From positions 1 to 64,000 of the forward strand of contig CABUAQ010000001.1 in assembly GCA_902489575.1 (NCBI GenBank): 64,000 bases of DNA. Direction: 5' to 3'. Positions 17,298 through 24,907 of this stretch are shown piece by piece (within the stretch, counting starts at the first letter, position 1; every line of letters begins with the position of its first letter). The notes below the pieces were generated by a model. That model had not been told where the DNA came from. It saw only the letters and a program-made list of their open reading frames with translations, and did not search any database. A program made the position numbers and the translations under genes. The stretch is from an uncultured bacterium (GTDB lineage: Bacteria; Cyanobacteriota; Vampirovibrionia; Gastranaerophilales; Gastranaerophilaceae).

Positions 17298-18262
17298 AAG
17301 CCTTTTGTCTTAATCTCTTTTAATATTTGCAACACCGCTTTTTCAGGACTCGCTTTAATCAATGCACCGGCAGCAAGTTTATGCCCCCCGCCGCCAAAAG
17401 CAGAACAAACTTGTGCTATATCTTTTGTTTTGCTTCGCATAGAAACCTTTGAAGTTCCCGAACTAAGTTCCTTTACAACAAATGCTATTTCTGTACTTAC
17501 AATAGCTCTTAATTTTTCAGTAAGTCCGTCTGTGAAATCTTCACCCTTATTATTGAACTTTTCCAAATCTTTTTTATAGACAATAGTGTAAGCTACTTTA
17601 TCATCACAATCAAATTGAGCTTTACTTATGCAATAACTCTGGAATAAAACCATGTCCTTAGAATTAGATTCATAACACTTCTGGTAAATTTCAGAAGGCG
17701 AAACTCCCAAATCAATTAAAATTCCTGCAAAATCCATTGTTCGTTTGGACGTGTTAGAAAATTTAAAACATCCTGTATCCGTCACTATTCCGGTATATAA
17801 ACAGATTGCAGTATCATACGAAATCTTCCACCCCAAATCAAGAGCAAGCCCGACCAGAACTTCTGATGTGGCAGACGCTTTAGCATCAACAAGATTGATA
17901 TCAGCATAGCCGTTATTTGTTTCATGGTGATCAATATTAATTGTCATTTTGGCTTTTTTAAATAAACTCTGAACCTCGGCACATCTGTCAAGTGCGGCAA
18001 CATCAAGATTTATAACTAAATCATATTCCCTTGATAGGTCATACTCATTTATATGTCTGGATTGTAAAACATATGGCAGAAAATTGTACGTAACAGGGAC
18101 TTCTGACACCGTAACCATATCACACTTTTTTTTATAATTATCTTTTATTAAGGAATACAAACCGCACATCGACCCTAAAGTGTCTCCATCAGGATTTATG
18201 TGCGATACTAATAATATATTTTTAGAACTCTTTATGCTAATATCAATTTGTTCTGCCACCAT
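17291..18262 (-). CDS. nrnA: DHH-family oligoribonuclease / pAp phosphatase (NrnA-like)
   Basis: 323 aa. The DHH phosphoesterase domain shows H-I-N-P-D-G-D-T-L-G-S (metal-binding, residues about 21-31), L-D-V-A, I-D-H-H-E-T-N (110-116) and I-V-T-D-T-G-C-F; the C-terminal DHHA1 domain ends with F-G-G-G-G-H-K-L-A-A-G-A. NrnA enzymes degrade 2-5 nt RNAs and dephosphorylate 3'-phosphoadenosine 5'-phosphate. There is no SD; TAAAAT lies 6 nt before the ATG. It is divergent from dciA and overlaps yihY downstream. Confidence 0.9.
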   Translation of the reverse strand: MVAEQIDISIKSSKNILLVSHINPDGDTLGSMCGLYSLIKDNYKKKCDMVTVSEVPVTYNFLPYVLQSRHINEYDLSREYDLVINLDVAALDRCAEVQSLFKKAKMTINIDHHETNNGYADINLVDAKASATSEVLVGLALDLGWKISYDTAICLYTGIVTDTGCFKFSNTSKRTMDFAGILIDLGVSPSEIYQKCYESNSKDMVLFQSYCISKAQFDCDDKVAYTIVYKKDLEKFNNKGEDFTDGLTEKLRAIVSTEIAFVVKELSSGTSKVSMRSKTKDIAQVCSAFGGGGHKLAAGALIKASPEKAVLQILKEIKTKGLC

Positions 18263-18268
18263 TTTCTG

Positions 18269-18297
18269 ATTTTAGCACAAAAAACTTTTGATACAAA
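18269..18297 (-). promoter_or_regulatory. Probable leaderless promoter of nrnA
   Basis: On the minus strand TTTGTA (18297-18292), a 17-nt spacer, TAAAAT (18274-18269), then 6 nt to the ATG at 18262. No SD is present. Confidence 0.5.
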
Positions 18298-18301
18298 ACT
18301 T

Positions 18302-18646
18302 ATGAAAAAAATTTTATACACAAGATTTCAAAATATAGACGATATTATTGCTGATTTAATGAAAAATGCAGCAATTAGAAAAGCTTTAACCCGTGCAAAC
18401 TTATGTAAATTCTGGTCAAAAGTCGCAGGTGAAAAATTTGCCCAAAACTCAAAACCCTATTCAATGATTAAAGGCTCTATTATGGTTATTGCTTGCAAAA
18501 CTCCGGTTGTAGCACAGGAACTTATGCTCAGAAAAACTCAACTGCTCGTAAAATTCAAACCCTATGTGGAATCGTTAAATATGAAACTGACAGATTTGAA
18601 ATTTGATGCTAAAAAATGGATCGATGAAATTGAAGGAGAAAAATAA
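18302..18646 (+). CDS. DciA-like protein (DUF721)
   Basis: 114 aa from the ATG at 18302 (the ORF is open 18 codons further upstream but that part overlaps nrnA and its promoter). The core F-W-x-K-V-A-G-E-K-F-A-x-x-S-K-P, G-S-I-M-V-I-A-C and A-Q-E-L-M-L-R-K matches DUF721/DciA, a replicative-helicase-loading factor in many bacteria that lack DnaC/DnaI. The protein is basic, as expected for DNA interaction. It is divergent from nrnA. Helicase loading is inferred from the family. Confidence 0.75.
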   Translation: MKKILYTRFQNIDDIIADLMKNAAIRKALTRANLCKFWSKVAGEKFAQNSKPYSMIKGSIMVIACKTPVVAQELMLRKTQLLVKFKPYVESLNMKLTDLKFDAKKWIDEIEGEK

Positions 18647-18737
18647 AACGAAAAAATTATTGCCGCTAAAAATTCACTATTCCTGCCTGATGGAAAATGA
18701 TTTAAAACCGGTTTTTGGTTATGTATATAAAGATTAA
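18624..18737 (+). CDS. Possible small ORF overlapping the end of dciA
   Basis: 37 aa, very basic first half (M-K-L-K-E-K-N-K-T-K-K), overlapping dciA by 23 bp and ending 1 bp before the convergent tadA stop. It lacks a convincing SD of its own. I do not recognise it. It could equally be spurious; the region otherwise holds nothing. Confidence 0.2.
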   Translation: MKLKEKNKTKKLLPLKIHYSCLMENDLKPVFGYVYKD

Positions 18738-18738
18738 A

Positions 18739-19170
18739 TCAATTTCTTATATTATAAAAGAAATCTTTTATTAGTTTATCACATTCAGATTCCATGATAC
18801 CACCATATACAGCAGGCTTTCCACATTGCGATAGGTCTCTCAAATCGATTTTTGAACAGAATGCTCCATAATTCACATCATAACTGCCAAAATATACAGC
18901 TTTCAATCTGGATTGCAAAATTGCCCATCCACACATAGGACAAGGTTCTAAGGTTACATAAATTTCACACCCTTCAAGCCTCCAGTTATTCAAAAATTTT
19001 TCAGCCTTACGAATTGCAATAATTTCAGCATGAGAAGTTATATCGTTATCTTTTTCTCGTGTATTGCAAGCCGTAGCAATAATTTTACCATCTTTCACAA
19101 TAACCGCACCGACAGGAACATCCCCGTCAGATTTTTTGGCTGCATCTATAGCAGCTGTCATAAATTCCAT
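18739..19170 (-). CDS. tadA: Nucleoside/tRNA adenosine deaminase (TadA-like)
   Basis: 143 aa zinc-dependent cytidine-deaminase-fold enzyme. The zinc ligands and catalytic Glu are present in H-A-E-I (residues about 48-51) and P-C-P-M-C-G-W-A-I (about 77-85), with R-x-N-N-W-R-L-E-G-C and V-Y-F-G-S-x-D as family blocks. The expected reaction is A34 to inosine in tRNA-Arg; guanine deaminase relatives have a similar pattern, so the substrate is probable rather than certain. It is the last gene of the response regulator-kinase operon, 2 bp after the kinase. Confidence 0.85.
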   Translation of the reverse strand: MEFMTAAIDAAKKSDGDVPVGAVIVKDGKIIATACNTREKDNDITSHAEIIAIRKAEKFLNNWRLEGCEIYVTLEPCPMCGWAILQSRLKAVYFGSYDVNYGAFCSKIDLRDLSQCGKPAVYGGIMESECDKLIKDFFYNIRN

Positions 19171-19172
19171 CC

Positions 19173-20855
19173 TTACACCTCTTTTACTAAATTAAGAGTA
19201 ACTGTTGCACAAAAACCAAATTCGTTATCTGAAGACAAGACTATAGTTCCATCCATTGCTTCAATTAATCCTTTTACAATAAATAAACCAAGACCGCTGC
19301 CACGAGTGGTTCTTGTCATATTATCATCAAGACGAACAAATTTCTCAAAAAGATTTTTTAATTTATTTTCAGGAATTCTGTCACATTTGTTTTTAACTTT
19401 AATTACAGCTTTATTGCGGTGTTTTTTGACACAAATCCAAATAGGACTTTCAGGGTATGCATACTTGACCGCATTTTCGAACAGGTTGACAAATACCTGC
19501 TCTAATCTGCCTTTATCCGCAATTACCAGAGGAAAATCTTCAGGCATATCTATAACAATTTCATGCCCGTCATGCTTTCTCAAAAGAAGCTCAGCCTGAT
19601 CTAAAACTTCATCTAGCCTAACCGGTGAATTTTCTGCCCGAAGGCGCATGCCTTCAATATCCGGAATCGTAAGCAAATCCTCAATCAGCCTTTTTAGCCT
19701 TTCTGACTGCTCTTTAATAATTCTTAAAGATTTTTGCTTGGTTTCTTCATCAATAACAATATCCTGACGCATAAGCCTTGAAGTATATCCCTGAATACTT
19801 GTTAACGGGGTTCTTAATTCGTGGCTCACCGTATCTAAAAGGTTCGAACGAAACTCGTTTAACTGCTTTAATTCTACGTTCTTACGCTTCAATTCAAGAT
19901 AGGACTTGTGAATTTCTGATGCCATATTATTAAACTCATTCGCCAGAAACACAACTTCAAACGGAGTAAAGGATGTTGTTAAAAGCCTTATTTGTCGTTG
20001 ATAATTTCCCTTTGACAGTGCTATTACCGCTTTAAACAACTGTCTTATATTTATATACAAATAATAAATATAAAATCCGATTAAAAGCATCATAGACAAA
20101 ATTGCAGTCAATACAGACAAAATAATTTTAACTCTGTTATCAATAATTGCATGTTTTGTAATATTTTCCGTAGTATTGACAATTACCGTTAAATCAGGAT
20201 TACTACGGCGCAAATAAACAATCGGACGATTTTTTTCATCCCCGAAAATTACGGGTGCCTCAACAGTCATATCGGAAGGAAGCAAATCTAAAGTTTCTTT
20301 GAACTCATCAGGTGTAAAATTATGTGACGAAATTAACCTGTTATTAGCATCAATTATATAAATTTGTCTGTTGTCATTTTCTAATGATTTAAATAATTGA
20401 TTATCCCAATTATTCGCATTGAAAATGATGACCAAAAAAGAACCGTCTTTCATCTGAGTGGATAAAATTGGTTTTTCATTAATATGAGCATCATCAGTTA
20501 CTTGTTCAAGTTCTTGCGGATTTCTTACAATAATAATATCTTCACAATTAGGATACTTTGCAGCAACTTCTTTTATGAACTTCACCTTTAATGCTTTTGA
20601 CGGCAGATATTCAAGAGTATCAGCGATCTGTGCCAATGTAGTTTCGTTAGTCTTCAGGAAGAAATCAATTTCATCAGAGACCATACTGGCAACCAATATT
20701 GCAGATTCCCTTAGCTGATGCCGCACAGATTGTTGGTTAATATTATTTATAATAAATCCGCTTATTGACATAGGAATCACGACCGCAATAAAAAATACTA
20801 TTGCAATCTGCTCAATAATTTTTAATTTTTTCAATCCGTAACTGTACTTTTTCAT
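19173..20855 (-). CDS. Membrane sensor histidine kinase
   Basis: 560 aa. TM1 is near residues 13-35 and TM2 near 242-268, enclosing a periplasmic Cache-like sensor of about 200 residues; a HAMP-like linker follows. HisKA contains V-S-H-E-L-R-T-P-L with phospho-acceptor H345, and the ATPase domain has the N box (N-L-F-E-N-A-V-K-Y-A) and G-S-G-L-G-L (519-524). The G1 box is degenerate (N-K-C-D-R-I-P instead of D-x-G-x-G-I). The gene lies 2 bp after the response regulator, clearly its partner. The signal is unknown. Confidence 0.93.
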   Translation of the reverse strand: MKKYSYGLKKLKIIEQIAIVFFIAVVIPMSISGFIINNINQQSVRHQLRESAILVASMVSDEIDFFLKTNETTLAQIADTLEYLPSKALKVKFIKEVAAKYPNCEDIIIVRNPQELEQVTDDAHINEKPILSTQMKDGSFLVIIFNANNWDNQLFKSLENDNRQIYIIDANNRLISSHNFTPDEFKETLDLLPSDMTVEAPVIFGDEKNRPIVYLRRSNPDLTVIVNTTENITKHAIIDNRVKIILSVLTAILSMMLLIGFYIYYLYINIRQLFKAVIALSKGNYQRQIRLLTTSFTPFEVVFLANEFNNMASEIHKSYLELKRKNVELKQLNEFRSNLLDTVSHELRTPLTSIQGYTSRLMRQDIVIDEETKQKSLRIIKEQSERLKRLIEDLLTIPDIEGMRLRAENSPVRLDEVLDQAELLLRKHDGHEIVIDMPEDFPLVIADKGRLEQVFVNLFENAVKYAYPESPIWICVKKHRNKAVIKVKNKCDRIPENKLKNLFEKFVRLDDNMTRTTRGSGLGLFIVKGLIEAMDGTIVLSSDNEFGFCATVTLNLVKEV

Positions 20856-20857
20856 AA

Positions 20858-21577
20858 CTACTCTTGAGCAAACGGGGTTAGTTTGTAACCTACGTTTGTA
20901 ACTGTATGAAGATATTTTGGAGCCTTTGCATTGGTTTCAATTTTATTCCGCAACCCACCAACATGAACCCTGAGCATTCTTACATCTTCATTACTGTCAT
21001 ACCCCCAAACTTCGTCCAGCAAAGTTGCAAGAGTTACAGGATGATTAAAATGCTGCATAAGACAATATAAAATTTCAAACTCTGTAGGAGTTAATTTTAC
21101 CCTGCGATTGACCATAATACATTCTAAAGATTCCGGAAATATTTCAATATCACCACATTTTAAAATCTCATTTGATAATGCTGATTCACTTTCAAGATTA
21201 ACAACATTACGTCTTAATAAAACTCGAATTCTTAACAACACTTCCTGTATATCAAAAGGTTTGACAAGATAATCATCAGCCCCGCAGTCAAATCCTGAAG
21301 TTTTATCATCAATAGTACCCTTAGCAGTCAGCATCAACACCGGAACAGCAAGCTTTGCCTGTCTGATATTTTTACAAACCTCAAACCCGTTCATTTTAGG
21401 CATCATAACATCAAGTAAAATTAAATCATATGTATTATTTAAAGCCTTATTCAAACCTTCTAATCCATTTGACGCCGTGTCGACAAAATAGCCGCTGCTC
21501 CGAATATCAAATTCTAACAGCTCCCTTATTTCATCATCATCATCTACTATTAAAATTCTTTTCTGCACTTCAGACAT
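20858..21577 (-). CDS. OmpR/PhoB-family response regulator
   Basis: 239 aa from the ATG at 21577, which has GGAG 6 nt upstream; a longer ORF start at 21634 falls inside a terminator hairpin and is rejected. The receiver domain has D-D-D-D acidic cluster, phospho-acceptor D56 in L-L-D-V-M-M-P, and the Lys of V-K-P-F. The C-terminal winged helix has R-R-V-K-L-T-P-T-E-F-E-I-L and the R-x-L-R-V-H-V-G-G-L-R-N-K-I-E recognition region. It is the first gene of the RR-HK-tadA operon. Confidence 0.95.
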   Translation of the reverse strand: MSEVQKRILIVDDDDEIRELLEFDIRSSGYFVDTASNGLEGLNKALNNTYDLILLDVMMPKMNGFEVCKNIRQAKLAVPVLMLTAKGTIDDKTSGFDCGADDYLVKPFDIQEVLLRIRVLLRRNVVNLESESALSNEILKCGDIEIFPESLECIMVNRRVKLTPTEFEILYCLMQHFNHPVTLATLLDEVWGYDSNEDVRMLRVHVGGLRNKIETNAKAPKYLHTVTNVGYKLTPFAQE

Positions 21578-21603
21578 AAAAACTCCATTTATATGTAAAA
21601 CTA

Positions 21604-21632
21604 TTGTACAAAACAACTGCTGATTTTGCAAC
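21604..21632 (-). promoter_or_regulatory. Promoter of the response regulator operon
   Basis: Minus-strand TTGCAA (21632-21627) and TACAAT (21609-21604) are separated by exactly 17 nt. The -35 lies in the loop of the terminator hairpin of the upstream operon, so the end of one operon and the start of the next overlap. Confidence 0.65.
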
Positions 21633-21646
21633 AAAATCAGCAGTTA
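21616..21646 (-). terminator. Terminator of the rsgA-ispA-PAP2 operon
   Basis: A perfect 13-bp stem, AACTGCTGATTTT (21616-21628) with its complement (21634-21646), loop 5 nt, located 21 bp past the PAP2 gene stop. On the minus strand it is followed by a T-rich stretch (GTTTTG). Confidence 0.75.
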
Positions 21647-21667
21647 ATATTATAAATTTGTAAAAAA

Positions 21668-22147
21668 TTAAATCCCTACAACAAAAGCGTGGAACAAATA
21701 TGCAAAACAAATCCCAAAAATTGCACCTACAAACACCTCAAGCGGAGTATGCCCCAAAAGTTCCTTTAATTTCCCGCCTACAGACTGCAAATCGTGGTGA
21801 TAAAAATCTTCCATCATTTTATTTAAACAAGCAGCGGTTTTTCCTGCAGCACGCCTTAAACCTGCCGCATCATACATAATAATTAACGAAAAACCTAAAG
21901 CTGTTGCAAAAAGATAAGAATCATATCCTTGTAAAATTCCAATCATAGTCGATAGCGCCATAACTCCCGCAGAATGAGAACTAGGCATGCCCCCTGTAGT
22001 TGAAAATATTTTAAAATTAACTTTTTTATTTTTTATTGTAAACAGTACAAACTTAATAACCTGCGCAAAAAAAGCTGATGCAACTGCACAAGCTATAACT
22101 TCATACCCGTTATTTGCAATAGTGGACCTCATTAGATCTAAAAACAT
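21668..22147 (-). CDS. Divergent PAP2-family membrane protein (DUF212)
   Basis: 159 aa with about four hydrophobic segments. T-G-G-M-P-S-S-H-S-A (residues about 50-59) and Y-D-A-A-G-L-R-R-A-A-G are the signature of the divergent PAP2 family, related to acid phosphatases/vanadium haloperoxidases, common in cyanobacteria and firmicutes. L-G-H-T-P-L-E-V is the conserved C-terminal motif. The gene overlaps the polyprenyl synthase gene by 1 bp, so a role in dephosphorylating a prenyl pyrophosphate product is an attractive inference; biochemical function of this subfamily is not established. Confidence 0.9.
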   Translation of the reverse strand: MFLDLMRSTIANNGYEVIACAVASAFFAQVIKFVLFTIKNKKVNFKIFSTTGGMPSSHSAGVMALSTMIGILQGYDSYLFATALGFSLIIMYDAAGLRRAAGKTAACLNKMMEDFYHHDLQSVGGKLKELLGHTPLEVFVGAIFGICFAYLFHAFVVGI

Positions 22148-23046
22148 TAAATACCTGCTCTCTTATTTATTTTCTCAATCATATCCTGAAACACTTCTGA
22201 TACGATATTGTGTTCATTCATTATATCATAGCATTTTTTAAATAGGCAAGAAAGTTTACATTTTGATTCTTCCAAGCCATATAATGAAACATATGTCAAC
22301 TTACCTTCTTGTTTATCTTTACCAAGAGTTTTACCCATCTCTTCAAAAGTTGACACTTCGTCCAAAATGTCGTCCGCAATCTGGAATGCAAGCCCGAATG
22401 TTTGTGCAAATTCAGTTACAGTTTCAAGTTTCTCATCATCCACACCTGCAATGATAGCACCTGTTCTCATTGCAAGCTGAAACAAGTCTGAAGTTTTATG
22501 TATATGTAAATATTCTAATATTTTAGAAAGTTTTTCTCTATTATTTTCAAAATCAACTTTACTATATTTCCCTTCAGACTCAATATCTACAACCTGACCT
22601 GAAATAACCCCGTAAGCACCTGCGAAATAGAAATATTCATTTAATACCCTTATAAGAACCGAAGGTGAAAGATTTTCAGAGTGTTTTGTGATAACAGAAG
22701 GTGCATAAGTTAGTAAAGCATCTCCTGCTAAAGTCGCAATAGCTTCCCCAAACACCTTGTGATTTGATGGTTTTCCACGTCTATAATCATCATTATCCAT
22801 ACATGGCAGATCGTCGTGAATTAAAGTTTGAGCATGCAGCATTTCAATTGCACAAGCTGTAGGCATCGCATCCTCTATTTCTCCGCCAAATATACGGCAG
22901 GTTTCAAGGCATAAGATGGGGCGAAGCCTTTTCCCGGGAAGGTTTACTGTATATTTCATAGCTTTAAAAATCGCTTCCGGATATTCTATTTGTATGTACT
23001 CATTTAATTTGCTGTTTACCAGTTCAATATAATCATTCATCTGCAT
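22147..23046 (-). CDS. ispA: Polyprenyl synthetase (farnesyl/geranylgeranyl diphosphate synthase)
   Basis: 299 aa trans-prenyltransferase that condenses isopentenyl diphosphate with an allylic diphosphate. The first aspartate-rich motif is H-D-D-L-P-C-M-D-N-D-D, with R-R-G-K-P after it; the second is F-Q-I-A-D-D-I-L-D-E. G-K-R-L-R-P is near the N terminus. Four residues between the two Asp pairs of the first motif is typical of bacterial short-chain (FPP/GGPP) enzymes. It overlaps rsgA by 14 bp upstream and the PAP2 gene by 1 bp downstream, so the three are one operon. Confidence 0.92.
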   Translation of the reverse strand: MQMNDYIELVNSKLNEYIQIEYPEAIFKAMKYTVNLPGKRLRPILCLETCRIFGGEIEDAMPTACAIEMLHAQTLIHDDLPCMDNDDYRRGKPSNHKVFGEAIATLAGDALLTYAPSVITKHSENLSPSVLIRVLNEYFYFAGAYGVISGQVVDIESEGKYSKVDFENNREKLSKILEYLHIHKTSDLFQLAMRTGAIIAGVDDEKLETVTEFAQTFGLAFQIADDILDEVSTFEEMGKTLGKDKQEGKLTYVSLYGLEESKCKLSCLFKKCYDIMNEHNIVSEVFQDMIEKINKRAGI

Positions 23047-24028
23047 TTTCTATTTCCTTATAAATCATTTGTTTTTGTGTATTACGAGAAGCTTTGCGCT
23101 TTTTATCACTTATTTTTACCTGAACCTTATTATTCTTAAACTTTTGAGAAGTTTCTTTCTTTACTCCGTTATACTTAACCTTTTGCTTGTATTCTAAAGC
23201 CTCTGCAATAAATTCAACATAGCTTTCATAGCGGGTAGCATCGATATTTTCAATGTGCTCTAATACCGCACAGCCGTCTTCATTGATGTGGAGGCAGTCA
23301 CTGTATTTACAAAATTCACGATATTTCAGCATTTCGTCAAACAGTAAATCAACATTAGACGGAAGTATAAAATCAAACCTGACATTGCTGAATCCCGGAG
23401 TATCAACAACAGCCGAATCTGCGTCCAGCGGAATAATTTCACAATGACGTGTTGTATGAGTACCTCGATTAAGTTTTTCGCTGACTTCTTTTGTCCGGAG
23501 GTGTACATTCGGATTTAATGCATTTATAAGACTGGATTTACCCACCCCTGAATTTCCGCAAAGCGCTGAAACTTTTCCGTACAAAAGTTTTCGGAATCCC
23601 TCTAATCCCCTCTTTTCCAATGCTGAAGTAAATACAATATTATAATCCAAACTGCCGTATACAGATAAAATTTTATCCTGAGCTTCTGTGTCTAAACCTA
23701 AATCTTCCTTATTAAAACACAATACCACCGGGATTTTATAATATTTTGCAAGAGAAATATAGCGGTTTAATTGATGAAAATCCAAATCAGGATGTTTTAG
23801 AGCCGATACAACAACAATTTGATCAACATTAGCTACAGCAGGACGGGGAATAAAACTTTTTTTAGGTAAGATTTTTGTAATAACTCCTCCATCAAATTCA
23901 ACAAAATCACCCACAACAATTTTTACTTTTTGTTTTTTTAAAATTTCACGGATTTTACATTCAAAAGTTTGACCATCTTTTTGAACATAATAAAAATCCG
24001 AATGAATTTTGTAAATTTGCCCTTCCAT
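23033..24028 (-). CDS. rsgA: Ribosome small-subunit biogenesis GTPase RsgA
   Basis: 331 aa circularly permuted GTPase that checks late 30S maturation. An N-terminal OB domain is followed by G motifs in permuted order: N-K-E-D (G4), then G-N-S-G-V-G-K-S-S-L-I-N (G1), then D-T-P-G-F (G3). The C-terminal zinc site is made by C-x-x-x-x-C-x-H-x-x-x-x-x-C. A basic tail of about 45 residues (K-I-S-D-K-K-R-K-A) extends beyond the usual end. No SD; TAGACT lies 7 nt before the ATG. Confidence 0.95.
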   Translation of the reverse strand: MEGQIYKIHSDFYYVQKDGQTFECKIREILKKQKVKIVVGDFVEFDGGVITKILPKKSFIPRPAVANVDQIVVVSALKHPDLDFHQLNRYISLAKYYKIPVVLCFNKEDLGLDTEAQDKILSVYGSLDYNIVFTSALEKRGLEGFRKLLYGKVSALCGNSGVGKSSLINALNPNVHLRTKEVSEKLNRGTHTTRHCEIIPLDADSAVVDTPGFSNVRFDFILPSNVDLLFDEMLKYREFCKYSDCLHINEDGCAVLEHIENIDATRYESYVEFIAEALEYKQKVKYNGVKKETSQKFKNNKVQVKISDKKRKASRNTQKQMIYKEIENADE

Positions 24029-24035
24029 AAATGGT

Positions 24036-24086
24036 AGTCTACTAAAAATAGATTATCTTTGCAAATAACCAGGCAAATGATATAAT
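24036..24086. promoter_or_regulatory. Back-to-back promoters sharing one -35 (rsgA leftward, TIGR02757 rightward)
   Basis: The palindrome TTGCAA (24059-24064) reads as a -35 on both strands. Leftward, a 17-nt spacer leads to TAGACT (24041-24036), 7 nt from the rsgA ATG. Rightward, a 16-nt spacer leads to TATAAT (24081-24086), 6 nt from the ATG at 24093. Neither gene has an SD. Confidence 0.65.
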
Positions 24087-24092
24087 AAGATC

Positions 24093-24833
24093 ATGATTAC
24101 AAAAGCAAAACTTGATGAGCTTGCAGCCAAATATGAAACCATAGATTTTATAAAAGATGATCCGGTAAGGTTCCCAAGCCGTTTCACAACTAAAAAAGAT
24201 ATAGAAATCGCAGGATTTATCTCTTCATTGGTTGCCTACGGCAGAAGGGATATTTTTACAAAAAAGCTTGATGAATTATTTAATATTGCCCAAAATGAAC
24301 CCCTGAACTTTATCCAAAATTTTGAACCTGAAATTCTTAGGAATTTCAACTATAGATTTGGCAAACCTGAAGATTTTACACAGATTTTTTTAATATTAAA
24401 AGATCTCTACTCAAAAAACAGCAGTCTTGAAGAACTTTTTAAATACGGTTATGAGAACCCTGTAAAGGAAAATATGTTTATACCTGTAAGCGATTATTTT
24501 TATTCACGGGCAAAAGATGCAGGACAGGGATTTTATTTTATGATACCCGACCCTAAAAAAGGCGGTGCAATGAAGCGAATGTGTATGTTTCTTCGCTGGA
24601 TGGTAAGGAAAGGTCCTGTAGATTTCGGCATTTGGGATTTTATGCCGGCGTCTGATTTATATATTCCGCTTGATGTTCATGTCGCAAGAATTTCCAGAGA
24701 AATGGGACTGCTTACCCGTAATGCAAACGATTTTAAGTCCGTAAAAGAACTAACAAATAACTTGAAAAATTTCGACCCGAAAGATCCTATAAAATATGAT
24801 TTTGCAATGTTTGGATATAGCGTTTCCAAATAA
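24093..24833 (+). CDS. TIGR02757/DUF2400-family protein
   Basis: 246 aa soluble protein. It opens with L-A-x-K-Y-E and has D-P-V-R-F-P-x-R-F, A-G-F-I-S-S-L-V-A-Y-G-R-R, K-R-M-C-M-F-L-R-W-M-V-R, D-F-G-I-W and P-L-D-V-H-V-A-R, all marks of the TIGR02757 family (N-glycosylase/HhH-related fold, function unknown; widespread in anaerobes). The ATG follows TATAAT by 6 nt with no SD, so a leaderless message is likely. It is a single gene, convergent with the 488-aa protein gene. Confidence 0.88.
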   Translation: MITKAKLDELAAKYETIDFIKDDPVRFPSRFTTKKDIEIAGFISSLVAYGRRDIFTKKLDELFNIAQNEPLNFIQNFEPEILRNFNYRFGKPEDFTQIFLILKDLYSKNSSLEELFKYGYENPVKENMFIPVSDYFYSRAKDAGQGFYFMIPDPKKGGAMKRMCMFLRWMVRKGPVDFGIWDFMPASDLYIPLDVHVARISREMGLLTRNANDFKSVKELTNNLKNFDPKDPIKYDFAMFGYSVSK

Positions 24834-24858
24834 AAAGCCGCTTAAAACATCAAGCGGC
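24832..24858 (-). terminator. Terminator of the 24908-26374 gene
   Basis: GCCGCTT (24837-24843) pairs with AAGCGGC (24852-24858); on the minus strand the stem runs into TTTTT (24836-24832). It overlaps the stop of the convergent + gene. Confidence 0.8.
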
Positions 24859-24907
24859 AAGGAAAAGTTACGAAAATTAATTGTAGGGGAATTATAAAAT
24901 GTTCGTT

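Noticed and set aside
20858..21634. Response regulator starting at 21634
   Set aside because: The extra 19 codons lie in a perfect terminator hairpin and the promoter; the ATG at 21577 has GGAG at the right distance.
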